A stretch of 64,000 bases of DNA from Stichopus chloronotus (taxonomy: Eukaryota > Echinodermata > Holothuroidea > Aspidochirotida > Stichopodidae), in the NCBI GenBank assembly GCA_021234535.1, contig SFZH01000008.1, positions 22,159,091 through 22,223,090 on the forward strand. The letters run 5' to 3'. The notes under the pieces are model-generated. The model was not told the origin of the DNA and ran no database searches. It worked only from the letters and a program-made list of their open reading frames with translations. How positions within the stretch are numbered: the first letter of the stretch is position 1; every line of letters starts with the position of its first letter. Position numbers and translations under genes: made by a program. Shown here in pieces: positions 32,351 to 44,367 of the stretch.

Positions 32351-32579
32351 AGACAGAGAGACAGACAGATAGATAGATAGACAGACAGATAGACAGACAG
32401 ATAGATAGCTATGGATGGATGGATGGATGGATGGATGGATGGATGGATGGATGGATGGATGGATGGATGGATGGATGGATGGATGGATGGATACATACAT
32501 ACATACATACATACATACATACATACATACATACATACATACATACATACATACATACATACATACATACATACATACA
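32351..32579 (+). repeat. Compound tetranucleotide microsatellite (GACA/GATA)n-(GGAT)n-(ACAT)n
   Basis: A mixed GACA/GATA tract (32351-32408) is followed by about 20 copies of GGAT (32411-32492) and about 22 copies of ACAT (32492-32579), with no interruption inside the last two blocks. Long open frames on both strands here (repeats of MDGW, HTYI, MYVC and SIHP) are artefacts of the repeat. The purity suggests recent expansion and length polymorphism. Confidence 0.97.
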
Positions 32580-32599
32580 GTACTTTAGTTGATCCTACA

Positions 32600-33630
32600 C
32601 TGTACTTTCTTAAATGCTGAATGTGAGTCACTGTACTAAATTTATGATTCGTAGTTCATACGCAGTATTAATATTACATACTGTATACTGTACTTGGCTG
32701 GGCTAAGTTATGTTGAATAATGCAAACCAAAGAAACAAACCAGAACCAATGAAATGAATACAGTAAAGATTCAAAATTCACAGAGGGTGATATTGAGGGA
32801 GTAAACAGGACACGCATAACTGTTACATAGCTTTAGAGACATTTTGGATGACTGACGGGGCATTTTGACTTATCACATCTAACTTCACTTTTCACAGAGT
32901 GAGCCACATACAATTGTGTCCATCTCACCTACACAGGCTTTTCAATAGTGAGGTGACATCCTGTCCATTGATGCATTTGTTTAGGTGGTGCACCTCAAAT
33001 CAATTATCACAAAACAAAAAGATCAAACAACATTAACCTATGAAGTTGGCAAAAGACACTCAATAGTTTGTTGTCTAATGTAGAGATACTCTACTGTATG
33101 GGCGGTGGATTGTTTTGTGAATTGAAGGCTTAGGCATACAATTTCAAAGCAACAAACAAAGTCGTATACTGATAATTGGGTACTCAACAGATAATGGTGT
33201 TCTGGTACCAAGGTACGAATTTTCTACCCAGTGAAAACACTACATGGAATGCACCCTGGAGAACCAGAAGTGTGACAGGATTCATCAGTGACATACTATG
33301 TAACTTCAAGGAATTATGTCATTCCGCTTTCAATAAAATAGGTTAGGTTCTCTGTAGTAATACAGTTTCAGCAATAGCTACAGTAGGGGTGCGTCATTCT
33401 AGGGGGTGTGTCATTCTAAGTGTACTTAAGTCTATATACCGTAGGGCCTAGGACTATGAAGTTTTTTCTGAGCTAGAAGTAACCTAGACTGGGACAAGAA
33501 CGTAGACCTGTAAAGTGCTTAGAACTTGATTGAAACTGACATGCTACTTCAGGAATGCCTAGGCTAACCTAACTGGCTGGACAATGGGTGGTGAAGAAGA
33601 GTTGTATTAGGTGGTCATTTATCCAATTGG
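32600..33630. other. No feature recognised
   Basis: Unique-looking AT-rich DNA between the microsatellite and the LINE fragment. No exon, repeat terminus or tandem array is visible. Confidence 0.45.
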
Positions 33631-34269
33631 TTTCCAGTGACTACTGAAGTAGCGTGGCCGAGGACTTGGTGTTAGGTCCTACTCTTTTCAAATTTTACAG
33701 GTACATTAATGATATGGATACTAATTTAAATAATTCAGTGAAGTTTGCAGATGAAACTAAGGTCTTTTCTGAAGTCCATTCAATGGGTCAAGTGAATGAG
33801 TTGCAACAGGACCTGGGATACATTATAAAAATGGTCTTGCGACTGGCAAATGTTATTTAATGCACAGAAGTGGAAGTGTTTCCAACTTGGTGACTAGGTC
33901 AATGCTCAGAGTAGTTCTTTTATTGGTGGTGTTCAAGCTGAAATCACTGAGTATGAGAAGGATTTAGGTGTCATTGCTGACAATTCACTGGGCCCTAGCA
34001 GACAGTGTGCTAAGGCTGTGGGCTCTGTCACAAAGTTCTTGGTATTACTAATAGAACTTAACAACTGTAAAAGCAGTAGTAATATACTAAAATTGTACCT
34101 CTTGTCAGACCAATACAGTTGTCAGACATGTCGTCCTTACCTCCAGAAAGGCACTGTATTACTACAGTAATATTGAAAAGATACAATGTTGAATGTTGTG
34201 CTACAAAATTGATTCCAGATTTGTCTACTCACAGTTATGAAGATAGGCTTGAACAGAAGCATATTTAAA

Positions 34270-35090
34270 TGGGTCCAGGAAGTACAGGCCCTCCTACCTC
34301 CCAAGCAAGTCGGGAGAAAATTGCTAAGTTGGAGGAAAATCGCTAAGTTGGGGGCAAATCACTAAGTCGGATGAAAATCGCTAAGTCGGGGGATATAAGG
34401 GTAGCGGGAAAAGAAAAAGATGACTCTCAACAGGGGACAATAATTGACCAATTAAGGCTTTTCATTGGTACAGATATTCTAATACATTTCTGTAGGATTA
34501 CTAAACAATTTCATGCCACGCACATGTTTTCCAGTTGTACACCCCAGGGAAAAAACAAATCAGCACTTAAACTATGATCCTCTAGTATAAACACATTTTA
34601 TGAAAATGGCATGGAACAAGTAGTAAGTACTGTTAACTTTCACGATCATCACAAGCAGCCTTCTTAACAAAATGACTGGCCTCATGATGTTACACTTACA
34701 GTCCAGTGTCAATTTACTGTGTGTGACACACTGCAACCTACCACACATAGAGGATAACCTGGACTCTTTGTCATTGACTGTGAATTTTGCAAAATTTGAA
34801 ACGAAAGAAATCTGATCAATAAGGGCTCTAAAGAAAATTATAGGCATTCGTATTACATAATAGTAATACCACTGACGCTTCCGGTGGCCTTGCCACCCAG
34901 ACCCAGCCAGGGGCCTTAACGAAGGCCCCTGGACCCCATACGTGCACACGAGTGCGAAGGGCGAGTGGTGCACCGAAGGTGCGCTAGTAACACTTCTATC
35001 CATGTCAATTGGAGGAATCACAGGTTGTTCCCCCATCTCTGATGTCCTGCAGAAGCCACTGGGCTTGAAAGAACTGGTTTGATTTTTCTT
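34270..35090. mobile_element. Sequence inserted into the LINE fragment
   Basis: This block separates two adjoining parts of the LINE C-terminal region. The flanks TTTAAATG (left) and TTAAAATG (right) could be a decayed target duplication. It contains a short tandem array (34311-34391) and a GC-rich stretch near 34905-34932 with a hairpin (GGGGCCTT..AAGGCCCC). No terminal inverted repeats were found, so the class is unknown. Confidence 0.45.
34311..34391 (+). repeat. ~20-bp tandem repeat, four units
   Basis: Units read approximately GAAAATCGCTAAGTCGGGGG, with variants AAATTGCTAAGTTGGAGG, AAATCGCTAAGTTGGGGG, AAATCACTAAGTCGGATG and AAATCGCTAAGTCGGGGG. They lie inside the block inserted into the LINE fragment. 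Confidence 0.8.
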
Positions 35091-35439
35091 AAAATGCATA
35101 GAGTAAGAGATGACTTGAAGATTTTAAAACTGCAGGTTGGAAAATGGGACTGGAAAATGTTGGTCAGGCAGTTTTTTTTTTTCAATTTGTTGGAAGTCAG
35201 TAGTAGAACAAGAGGTCATCAGCTTAAATTCCAGAACCACTACTATAGACTAGATATTAGAAAGTTTTCTTTTAGTCAGTGTATTATCACTGAATGGAAC
35301 AATCTGCCATGGTTGCCCTGTCATTCCGCCATCGGTACATTTTGCCAAGATACAGCCGCCATAGGTTCCAAGCCCTGTAAAAGCTTAAACCTACAGTATG
35401 GCAGAATATCCTACTGGAAAGAGTAAGTAATGTACAGTA

Positions 35440-38050
35440 AATGATGTGATATGATGTCTTCAGTAATAATTTTCGGTGTATGTGCATCAAGTGTTTTAAT
35501 GCAAGCAGGCAATGTGTTCTTCAAGTTTATGGGTAATTTAGCCATATAGGTCTGGTGAAGACTATAGTAAATGGAACAGAATGTATAATGGAGACAGTGG
35601 TCGGTTGTATACTTTCATTAAAAGTTAGAAGATAAACAATATGGTGTAAGGTCAACATCTCTGAATGCTTCAAGATCACTGGCATTGGGAAAATAGAAAA
35701 AAAAAAGGAAGACTTTCTGGGATGCTGAGGGGTGCACATCGTGTAGCCAATGTCCTGTAACAAAGTAACTAGAATTGCAGTGATACTGTAGATAGAGTGC
35801 TGTAAACATTGACAAGTGTGGTTTCAGTTTGGCAGGTGAGTTAACATTGATTGTAAATTGATATTAAAGTACAAGGAGGAATAAAGATAACCATTATAAC
35901 AGTCAGGTTGCTTGTTTTTCCTTTAATTGATAGCGTTTCTTTTTTACTCTCTCAATAACACTAGTGTCTAATCATACCCTTAGCCCCCTGATATTTGCAT
36001 CCTATGTGAACAAAGAAAATGCATTATTGATGGTTATTGTGCATCATCTCAACCAGTCCCATAGCCAGACTGGCAGACTGACTTTTGTTGGGGGATGCAT
36101 CAATTTTGGACTTTTGCCAGCCTATCAGAGGGTACTCTGAGGGGAGGGGTGTCCCCATCTTTTGAGAAATTTTTGCCATTTTCAAGGGTTCTAGATGCAA
36201 AATGGTGTAAGATTTACCATCTTTTCTTCCGTTATTTGTATTCTGAAAAAGCAGGACTTTTTATTGAGGCTTCCCCCTCCCTGTGGCTACTGGCTGGATA
36301 TATCATATCGCACATGTTGCCATAGCTTCAAATCAATCAGTGAATGTCCAGCATTCTGTCGAAGTCAGGTGCCAAATGGGAGGTGTTTCTAAATTCACCA
36401 TCAGCGTGGGGCTACTGTAGCAACTGAGAAGTAACAAAATTATCTTTTCGCTTTCAATGCAAATTTTTGGTTTTGTTTGATTCTGTCTGAACTTGACCTT
36501 ATTACCCTTAAAGTATACTGTACTTTAAGCTCTGAGAAATTTTATTTTATTGCAAGACTTCTGCCGAACAGGAGAGAGAGAGCACAAATAAGTGAACTGG
36601 CACTGTAACAGAAAGAAGTTCGCATGGTAGCCTCGAAAGACAACACCGGTCTTCGTAATTGTCCGCTCACCTCATGATATTGATGTTTGAAGAAATAATG
36701 CTTTGGTCAGGAAAGTTTGTAGAACTTTGATGCCTCCTGCAGGTTTAAACTGACAATGATAGCCTACATCACTGATGCTTAACCATGGAATTGCACCCTA
36801 GTCACTGAAAATTCTTTGTTTTTTATTGCTGGCTGAAAAATACGTACAGTAGTAACAGATTACACTACTAGTCAGTACTAAATTCCTACTTAAGAACTAC
36901 AGTTCACTAGTTAATCAATCCATACCAAGTCACACACACACATTGTTATTTTCAAATTGTGTACATCAGTCACAACATTCATCCAACCATCAGAAGTTTT
37001 TCATTCTTTAAAAGGGGTAAGATCAATCAGGGTACTGCACTTATGATTAGACAATAACCCTTGATTCTGTCCTCGCTATCCTAATCCCTTCATGATGTGA
37101 CAGTCAATATTTATGCCGACCTGCTTTAAAAAAACTTGATATTGTTCCACCAGCATGTCATCTAGCCCTACTGCCACATGTAAGCCACTTAGGCTTACCT
37201 TAATCCCCTGACAAAACATATCAAACTACGGTAATGAGCTTTCTTCTTTTTCTTTTTTGTTTTAAGGTTTATTTTTTTCCATGTCCATAACAAGTTAGTC
37301 TTCGATTGGTTTCCTATTTATGCTTGGAAGCAAAATATGTAAACATAAGTTTTGAGTAAAAATATACAAGCTGAACATTTAGGCCTACAACTATCAATGA
37401 AGATGAGTGTGGTTATTAGCCTATTTTCATTGTTTTGTAAGTCTACTGTGTATCTGTTGATCACAATGCATAGGCCTACGGCACCTTCAAAACTTATACA
37501 ATATTCACATGAATACAAGTATTTTTTACTTCTGATTTTTCGTTGCAACATCAGCAAATCATGTTGTGCTCACCCCTGATAAATATTCTAACAAGCGTAT
37601 ACATATTTCAATAACTTCTTTTTGCACCTTTTTTATTTGAAATGTATCCTACAATTGGACTAAATTCCATTCATAAAACTTGCCCTTGTCAACTTTGATT
37701 TTTCATTGCAACATCTCTGACTCAAGTTTATCAAATTTCGGACATTCTGTTGCACATCTCTGGGTTTACTTTGCATGCCTCAAAATGTACGACTGTGCTA
37801 GTAACGTAGTATTCTTTAAGAAATCTTCCCTCCTCCTTTCCTAACCTGAACACAAAAAGACCCAACCCAGTTATCTCATTCAACCGTGAGCCACTGATGT
37901 ATCCTACAAACCTTTAATATTGCATTCACTGCCCTGTTGTAATTGCTGAGCCATCCTATCATTCTTGGGGATCATGATTAACACATTCGAGTCAGTCCAT
38001 TTCGCCAGAGAAAACAAGTTTTTCCCCCATGGCAAAAAGACTTGTTTCCT
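35440..38050. other. No feature recognised apart from faint repeat traces
   Basis: Chance frames only (36095-36325, 37318-37579). A GAGAGAGAGAGC run lies near 36572. Parts of 36070-36420 and 37530-37760 carry phrases that loosely resemble the family C element but have no ends. The exon 1 of pde6d was sought here and not found. Confidence 0.4.
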
Positions 38051-38064
38051 CCAGCAGGAATGAC

Positions 38065-38341
38065 AGGGTTCCCAGCATTCAAAGAAATAAAATTTCTAAA
38101 TTTCCAGTCCAGACAAATGAACAGTAACTACAGTACTGAACTACAACCACAACCACCTAAGCACACTAAAAGCCACCATAGCCAATCAATCCTTCCGGGT
38201 TTGTCTTTGGCTAATCAAATTCCATGATTTTTCCAGGATATGAAGCATTTTGCCTCAAAGTTCAAGAGTTTTCCAGGATTTAAAGCATCTTTTTCAAATT
38301 CCATGACTTTTCCTGGTTTTCCAGCTAAGGCTCGGAACCCT
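38065..38341. mobile_element. hAT-type MITE, 277 bp
   Basis: Ends are inverted: AGGGTTCC..at the left and GGAACCCT at the right. A perfect 7-bp duplication, GAATGAC, flanks it (38058-38064 and 38342-38348). Adding the ambiguous outer base gives CAGGGTTCC..GGAACCCTG, the common hAT-type end. Inside are repeated TTTTCCAGG motifs and no coding capacity. Confidence 0.85.
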
Positions 38342-38639
38342 GAATGACATTTTCTATGGCACAAAATACATATGGCGGAAAGTACGTAGGTGGAATGACG
38401 TGGAACCCATATGCCACAGGAGGCTGTCACTGCTAGTGCTACAACAGTCAACAGATTCGTGAATACGATAGATCCTATTTTCCAGAAGAGAAGGGGGCTA
38501 GGACTACTAGCTAGAGATTGCTGTCTACACCATTCCATCATAATCTAATGTCGGAGGGATCCGGTTATCGGAAAACTTAGGTTGGTGGTAAAAAGCTCTT
38601 TAGGCAGGGCCGTAATGTTAGATGTATGCCCTAGGCCTA

Positions 38640-39475
38640 ACAAATAGTGACTTAGGCCCACTAGTTTCTTCACTTTGGTACTAATAATTTGAAGTATGAT
38701 TATACCATGGCTGATAGTATTTTGATTAATGTTACTTCAGAAAAAGACATAGGTGTTATCATTACAACTACAAGTGATCTGGAGCCTTCTAAACAGTGCA
38801 CAGGTGCTGCTGCCAGGGCAAACAGGGTGCTCGGTTTGGTCAAGAGGAATTTTAGTAATTTTGGTAAAAATATTGTGTTTAATCTGTATACGCAGTTGGT
38901 TAGTCCGCATCTTGACTATGCTGTGGAGGCATGGAGTCCCTATTATGAAAAGGCAAGTTTCTTTTAGAGCAGGTTCAGAGGAGGGCCACCTGGCTTATTC
39001 CCGATGTACGTCACCTCCCTTATCATGATAGGCTTAAGTGTCTGGTACTTACTCAGTACTCTTGAGTTAAGTATCAGGGGGGATATGTTGTAGGTTTCCA
39101 AATTCCTAGCTGGTAGGAATTCTCTGTCTAATTGTGATTACATAGAGGTTTGTCCTACTTCCCGTGTTCGTGGTCATTGTAAGAAGCTGGTGAAAGTTTC
39201 CCTAGGCTTGATGTGAGAAAGTTTAGCTTATCACATAGAGTTGTTAGTGAGTGGAATAGTCTGCCTGATTGGACTGTAAATTCCACTTCAGTAAATAGCT
39301 TCAAGTTCAAAGGAAACTTTGATAAGTTTTATTGTGACTGTGGCAGAGGCTAATTATGCTGGGATATATTGGATATTAGTTTGGTTAGGGTTTTTTTCTT
39401 AGGGGGTTGGATTACAGGGCATCTTATGGGGCTTTGCCCTCCTTTGCCCTAAAACTTGTTATGTTAAACTTGTTA
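38640..39475 (+). mobile_element. CR1-like LINE fragment, 3' end of ORF2 plus 3' UTR
   Basis: The plus-strand frame from 38689 reads YDYTMADSILINVTSEKDIGV, then VLGLVKRNF, then LVSPHLDYAVEAWSPYYEK, matching the region after the RT catalytic core in CR1-like elements. Shifted frames continue with EQVQRRAT..IPDV and WNSLPD-type landmarks to about 39260. The 3' UTR ends in a GGGCAAAGGAGGGCAAAG-type repeat (read in reverse), identical to the copy at 41603-43070. It is 5'-truncated. Confidence 0.88.
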
Positions 39476-41600
39476 CGTTAGCCTAGGCGTAGTTAGGCTA
39501 ACCAAAATCTTGCAATACAATGTCAAAAGGATACAGCTTAAAACCTTTTAAGATATCTTCTGCTTTAGCCGGCATTGTGAAAATTGATTGCTAGACACTG
39601 AAGTTTCCAAGAGTTCACTTCCAGTTCGCAAGTTTGAATCAATGGGGAGCGTCTCAAATCAAAAATGTACGTCAGTTTAGCCCGCAGCTGCAGTTCAACG
39701 TTATTGTCGTTGGCGTTAGGACGATATCACAGTTGAAATTCTATCACAGTTTCGGTTTTCTCCACAACAGAGTAAGTTGGTATTGTCTTTAGGTAGTCTG
39801 TTGTGGGAACGTTTTCTCGTCCAAAAGAGTCAGCAACAAAATAAGAATACCTATTCCTTCGCATAAATATAACACTGGAATAGCCGAGACTAGCTAGGCT
39901 GGCGTAAGCTTAATTTCAACTTTGACTAGTAACGGCAACGATATAGCAACTAGAAAACTGTAGTGTAGGTCTAGTTACTTTCAGACTGTTAGTGTTTTGG
40001 TAAGCACGGTAGGCTCTTACCACACGCGTAAACTGCACTCTCCTAGTCCTAGGAGATCCATCGCTATGCAGAAGTAGTATTTGAGCCAAATATTCAGGGC
40101 AAATCCACCTGTTTAGAACAACGAAGACGCAGACAGTGTATCCCTTTATTTTGGCGATAAGCTGACGTATGCTGTAGAAGACATGTGATGAAAGCTTTAA
40201 CAGGCTGGTTGTTCCGGTGTCGTTAGCCAATCCAAGAATGTTGCCATGCAAATGCAAGAGTGCTATATACATGTACCGTACCTTACTTTATGTGCCCGTG
40301 CATATGTGTTAGGCCTGCACGGTACGTTAGTTGTTTCAGTACAGTATATACCGCAAGTTTTGGATCTGGCATCAGCTTACCGTATACGGTACGCTGTGGG
40401 TGCTCTGCTTATATCTATGTTTGCTAGAGACGCCTTGTCCTGTTTGCCTTTGTAATGTCATGTCTTCAACGGTGTGCCCTGAGCTCATCACTCTCATCGC
40501 TGAATTGATCGCGATAGTTGAGCTACTGGGAAATATAGTTATCCTCACATGAAGTAAATTTGGAAATAAATGTTTGTAATGGAGCGCAAAAAAAAAAAAA
40601 AGTCGATGGAACAGCCGTTTGGCGTATGAAATCAATCGGCCAGCGCAATGAAGCACAAACCACTTGCCTAACTGAAACTTTGACGGCCATTACTAAACAC
40701 ATTAAGAAAGCTCTAGATAGTAGTTGAGTTCGTTGGTATAGGAATTCTTCGCAAGTGCGCTTCACTCGTCGCCAGGTCAACCGTCACTCATCTGTTGCAG
40801 TGCAGAATTGAGTGTGACTGCAAAGTTGAGAATTGTACTATACGTTCTACTGTACAAAGGTACTTTTATATCTCTGATCGAACCATTTTTTCTTTATAAA
40901 TTCAATTCCGGGCCCTATAAGGACATTTCTCTTACCCTGCAAACAATTATACAAGTGTTTTAACTCAACAATTTGAGAACAATTTTGGATTCCTTGTAAA
41001 CATGATCAGTTTATTTTTTTCCGGTTTGATTGGGCTTAATTTTACTTCGACTACACTTGGGGTACGTGTAACAATCAAGATGAATTTGGCTGTCATAATT
41101 TCAATTTCACTCCAACTTGATGTTAGGTTTGAAATAAATAGATATTTCCATTCTGTGGCTTATAACACTAAAATAAATAGCAGTTTCAAAGAACACTGTT
41201 GGATATTTCTCTCCTCGGTGCCCAATCGGGTTTTGATTGGGTCAATAGTATGGTCGTGATATAGGCCTATATTTTTACTCTCCATCCAATGGGTCCAGAT
41301 GGGGTTACTTTTTCCCCCAAAATTGAGGGAAATCTCGTGTGTTAGCTATCCTTACGGTATACCGGTGATGATTGCTTTATAGCCTCTTCAGCTGAAGCCC
41401 CGCCGCAAACTAGGACATTCAGGTTCCAACTGGGGTCCCAATCGGGCGACTGCTTAGTGGGGCCTGGTCTGTTTGTCACCGGGTTTCCATTTGGTCACAA
41501 TTCCGCTTCCTTAGCCCACTTCATCTCATTTTGGCCCACATTTGTTTAGGCCTACAGCATATATGATCTTTCATGATCTCTATCACAAGTTTAAATAACA
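39476..41600. other. No gene recognised; slightly CpG-richer stretch
   Basis: Relatively more CG dinucleotides occur around 39700-40800 than in the neighbourhood, with a pure A-run at about 40590-40602. The frames here, such as 39916-40272 (minus), have no known homology. A promoter of pde6d or of the plus-strand gene could lie here, but no element supports that. Confidence 0.3.
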
Positions 41601-41602
41601 CA

Positions 41603-43070
41603 ACATAACAAGTTTAAGGGCAAAGGAGGGCAAAGGCCCCATAAGATGCCCTGTAATCCAGACTCCCACCCCCCCCCCCCAAAAAAAAAACCCTAACCAA
41701 ACTAATATCCAATGTATTCCAACATAATTAGCTTCTGCCACAGTCACAGTGAAACTTACCAATGTTACCTTTGAAGCTAGTTACTGAAGTGGAATTTACA
41801 ACGTCAATCAGGCAGTCTATTCCACTCATTGACAACTCTATGTGATAAGCTAAACTTTCTCACATCAAGCCTAGAGAAGCATTTTACCATCTTCTTACAA
41901 TGACCACGAACACGGGAATTTAGACAAACCTCTAAGTAATCACAATTAGACAGAGAATTCCTACCACAGCTAGGAATTTGAAAACCTGCCACATATCCCC
42001 CCTGATCCTTCTTAACTCAAGAGTAGTAAGTCCTAGACATTGAAGCCTCTGTCATGATAAGGGAGGTGACGTACATCGGGAATAAGCCAGGTGGACCTCC
42101 TCTGAACCTGCTCTAAAAGAAACTTGCCTTTTCATAATAGGGACCCCATGCCTGCACAGCGTCGTCAAGATTCGGCCTAACCAACTGCTTATAGAGATTA
42201 AACACAATATCTTAACTGTAAATTACTAAAATTCCTGTTGGTCGAACCGAGCATCCTGTGTTACCCTGGCAGCAGCAGCTGCGCACTGTGTAGAAGGCTT
42301 CAGATCACTTGTAATGATAACACCTATGTCTTTTTCTGAAGTCACATTACTCAAAATACTATCAGCCATGGTATAATCATAATTAAAATTATTAGTACCA
42401 AAGTGAAGAACTTTGTATTTGTCAGCATTAAAAGACATTTGCCAAGTTTTGACCATGTTAACAATCTATCCAAATCCCCTTGCAACAATGAAGCATTCTT
42501 GTCATCATTTACGATCCTACACAGCTTGGTGTCCGAGTCATCAGCAGGCTTACTAATATTAGAAGTGAGAGAGCTATCTATATCATTAATGAAAATCAAG
42601 AAGAGAATTGGGCAAAGAACAGAACCCTGAGGAACTCCACTTGTGACATCTCTCCAAGAAGAGAAATTACCATTGACAACAACTCTCTGAGATCTACCTA
42701 GTAGCCAAGAATTGATACAATCTGCACACCTGCCCTGAATACCTAACTGACGCAGTTTCACCATAAGTCTGCCTAATGACACTTTATCAACTGCCTTTTG
42801 AAAATCAAGGTAGATGACATCAGTACAGTGACCAGAATCAAGAGACAAAGAGACATCCTCAAGAAAACTCAGTAAATTAGAAACACATGACCTGTTAGGC
42901 AGGAAACCATGCTGAGACAAGTTTAAAAAAAAACAATTAAAATCTAAACTGCTAAAACTATTATTTGATGTCAAGCTCAGCCCAATCAAGCCCAAGTTGC
43001 CCAAGTCAACTAGGACCGAATGGTCGCTTATTTGCTGGGAAGTAGAAGAAACGGGGCATGTCTCCACCTC
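41603..43070 (-). mobile_element. CR1-like LINE fragment with reverse transcriptase domain, reversed
   Basis: On the minus strand, 43067-42351 is open for 238 codons. It contains HGFLPNRSCVSNLLSFLEDV, VIYLDFQKAVDKV, GVPQGSVLCPILFLIFINDI and a damaged F-A-D-D box (KPADDSDTKL). A frameshift near 42440 moves reading to 42456-42226 (WQMSFNADKYKVLHFG..TSEKDIGVIITSDLKPS). The C-terminal piece is at 41992-41804 (RGHCKK..RKFSLSHRVVNEWNRLPD). The 3' UTR ends around 41603 in TTAGGGCAAAGG-type repeats shared with the copy at 38640-39475. No apurinic endonuclease domain is present, and an hAT element lies just beyond the 5' edge. Confidence 0.92.
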
Positions 43071-43136
43071 AAATCATCACTTTAGACAGGGCAGGTGCGA
43101 CCAGTCTAAGGCTGCATAAACCCTCCCCTTAAAACC

Positions 43137-44027
43137 CATTGGCGGAACTATCATATGATCAGGGGGCAGTCGCTCAAATTCAAGCAAGTACAGTATTCAC
43201 CATGAATAATAAATAAATAAATCTGATCAGGCGTTTTCACAGCAAAATCTTTAAATGCTGGAAGTCCTCTTATATAGTCTTCAAACAATTCTCAGTTCAC
43301 CCATTTTCAAAAATACTGACTGCGGAAAGGCAAAAGGCGCATACTGTATTTTCGTATCACACTGCATCACACTCGTTTATGTCCCCTCATTCATGTCCCA
43401 GGCTCATAAAGAAAAAAATTTAGCTACATCCAGGGGGCCACTGCCCCTGAAAAAATGATGGGACTAAAGATACATATTCATCCCCCACAAAATGTTTGTT
43501 CTTCAAGAATATATATAAGAGGGTGCATAATTTATGATTCTTACATCATCTCAACCCATCTGATATGTATTACCATTTTCATAGATTTATACTTTGGCTC
43601 TCATTAATTTGAGAAATTGAAAACATGCTATCCCTGTTTCAAGACTGTGTACATGCAGCTGATAGCACCCATGAGGTGCTGTTTCCGGCCATCTGTGGGG
43701 AGTTTAAAAAGCAAACATTTTCTTGTGCGCTCCACATTAACTGATGGTGGCCCTCCGCTTAGATAGTCCTTTCGGGTCCTATATAGAGAGGGTTGCAGCA
43801 ACTGGTTAATTAACGGCATTTTGTCTCAAACTGTAAGACCTTATTCACCTTAAGGATCGCGCAGCTGGAGGCAAAAAAACGCCTTAAGTTCGCATTTCTA
43901 TATAGGAAACCTAATAGCCATGCCGGCACCAAGAGCAGTGGATATTTCATTACACAGCTCGCCTAAATGTCGTTTTCGCCCCCCCCCCCCCCCTTCTGAC
44001 TGAGACTGCTATATAGCTCCGCCACTG
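43137..44027. mobile_element. hAT-type non-autonomous element (family C), 891 bp, complete
   Basis: The left end is CATTGGCGGAACTATCATAT. The right end in reverse complement is CAGTGGCGGAGCTATATAGC. A perfect 8-bp target duplication, TTAAAACC, lies at 43129-43136 and 44028-44035. This is the textbook hAT arrangement. A run of about 14 Cs sits near the right end (43979-43993). No transposase frame is seen. Degraded relatives are at 10430-10980 and inside 49793-52001. Confidence 0.92.
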
Positions 44028-44367
44028 TTAAAACCTTCATCTAGGTAACCATCACTCATCTCATGCTTTCTCTCACCTATCTAAATACTATTATATAACA
44101 GTATTTGTTTTTGCCATAGAGGTAGCTGTCATTTACAAAAGTTATCAGTACAAGAGCCATCTCTACTTCGGTTCTGTTGTGATACAATCATCAACGGTTG
44201 TAGCAAACTAAGTAAAAACCTCTTTTCGCTAGAATGTGAAATTGTTGAAGAAATATTTCTAGCAACTGCAATTTCTGGGGAAGACTGGGGTAAGGGTGTG
44301 ATTGCAACAGATAGAAAATACATAAATATAATATGCAACAGATTTTGTGATTAAGGTTACCTGATCC

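Larger units (their letters stand above)
33640..35430 (+). mobile_element. CR1-like LINE fragment (RT to 3' end of ORF2), split by an insertion
   Basis: The reading frame from about 33654 gives LGPTLFKFYRYINDMDTNL, then SVKFADETKVF. These correspond to the GP.LF..YIND and F-A-D-D regions of CR1/jockey-type reverse transcriptases, with one Asp replaced by Glu. Further on, in shifted frames, come STHSYEDRLEQK (to about 34264) and, after an interruption, RVRDDLK (35100), TRGHQLKF and RKFSFSQCIITEWNNLP (about 35280), the usual C-terminal landmarks. Frameshifts, stops and an unrelated segment of about 830 bp (34270-35090) make it dead. There is no endonuclease domain, so the copy is 5'-truncated. 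Confidence 0.85.

Noticed and set aside
32288..32631. Open frames of 69-108 codons on both strands with MDGW, MYVC and SIHPS repeats
   Set aside because: They are translations of the pure tetranucleotide microsatellite and have no coding meaning.
34572..35099. 175-codon minus-strand frame
   Set aside because: It crosses the boundary of the inserted block in the LINE and has no domain. The length is helped by the GC-rich stretch near 34900.
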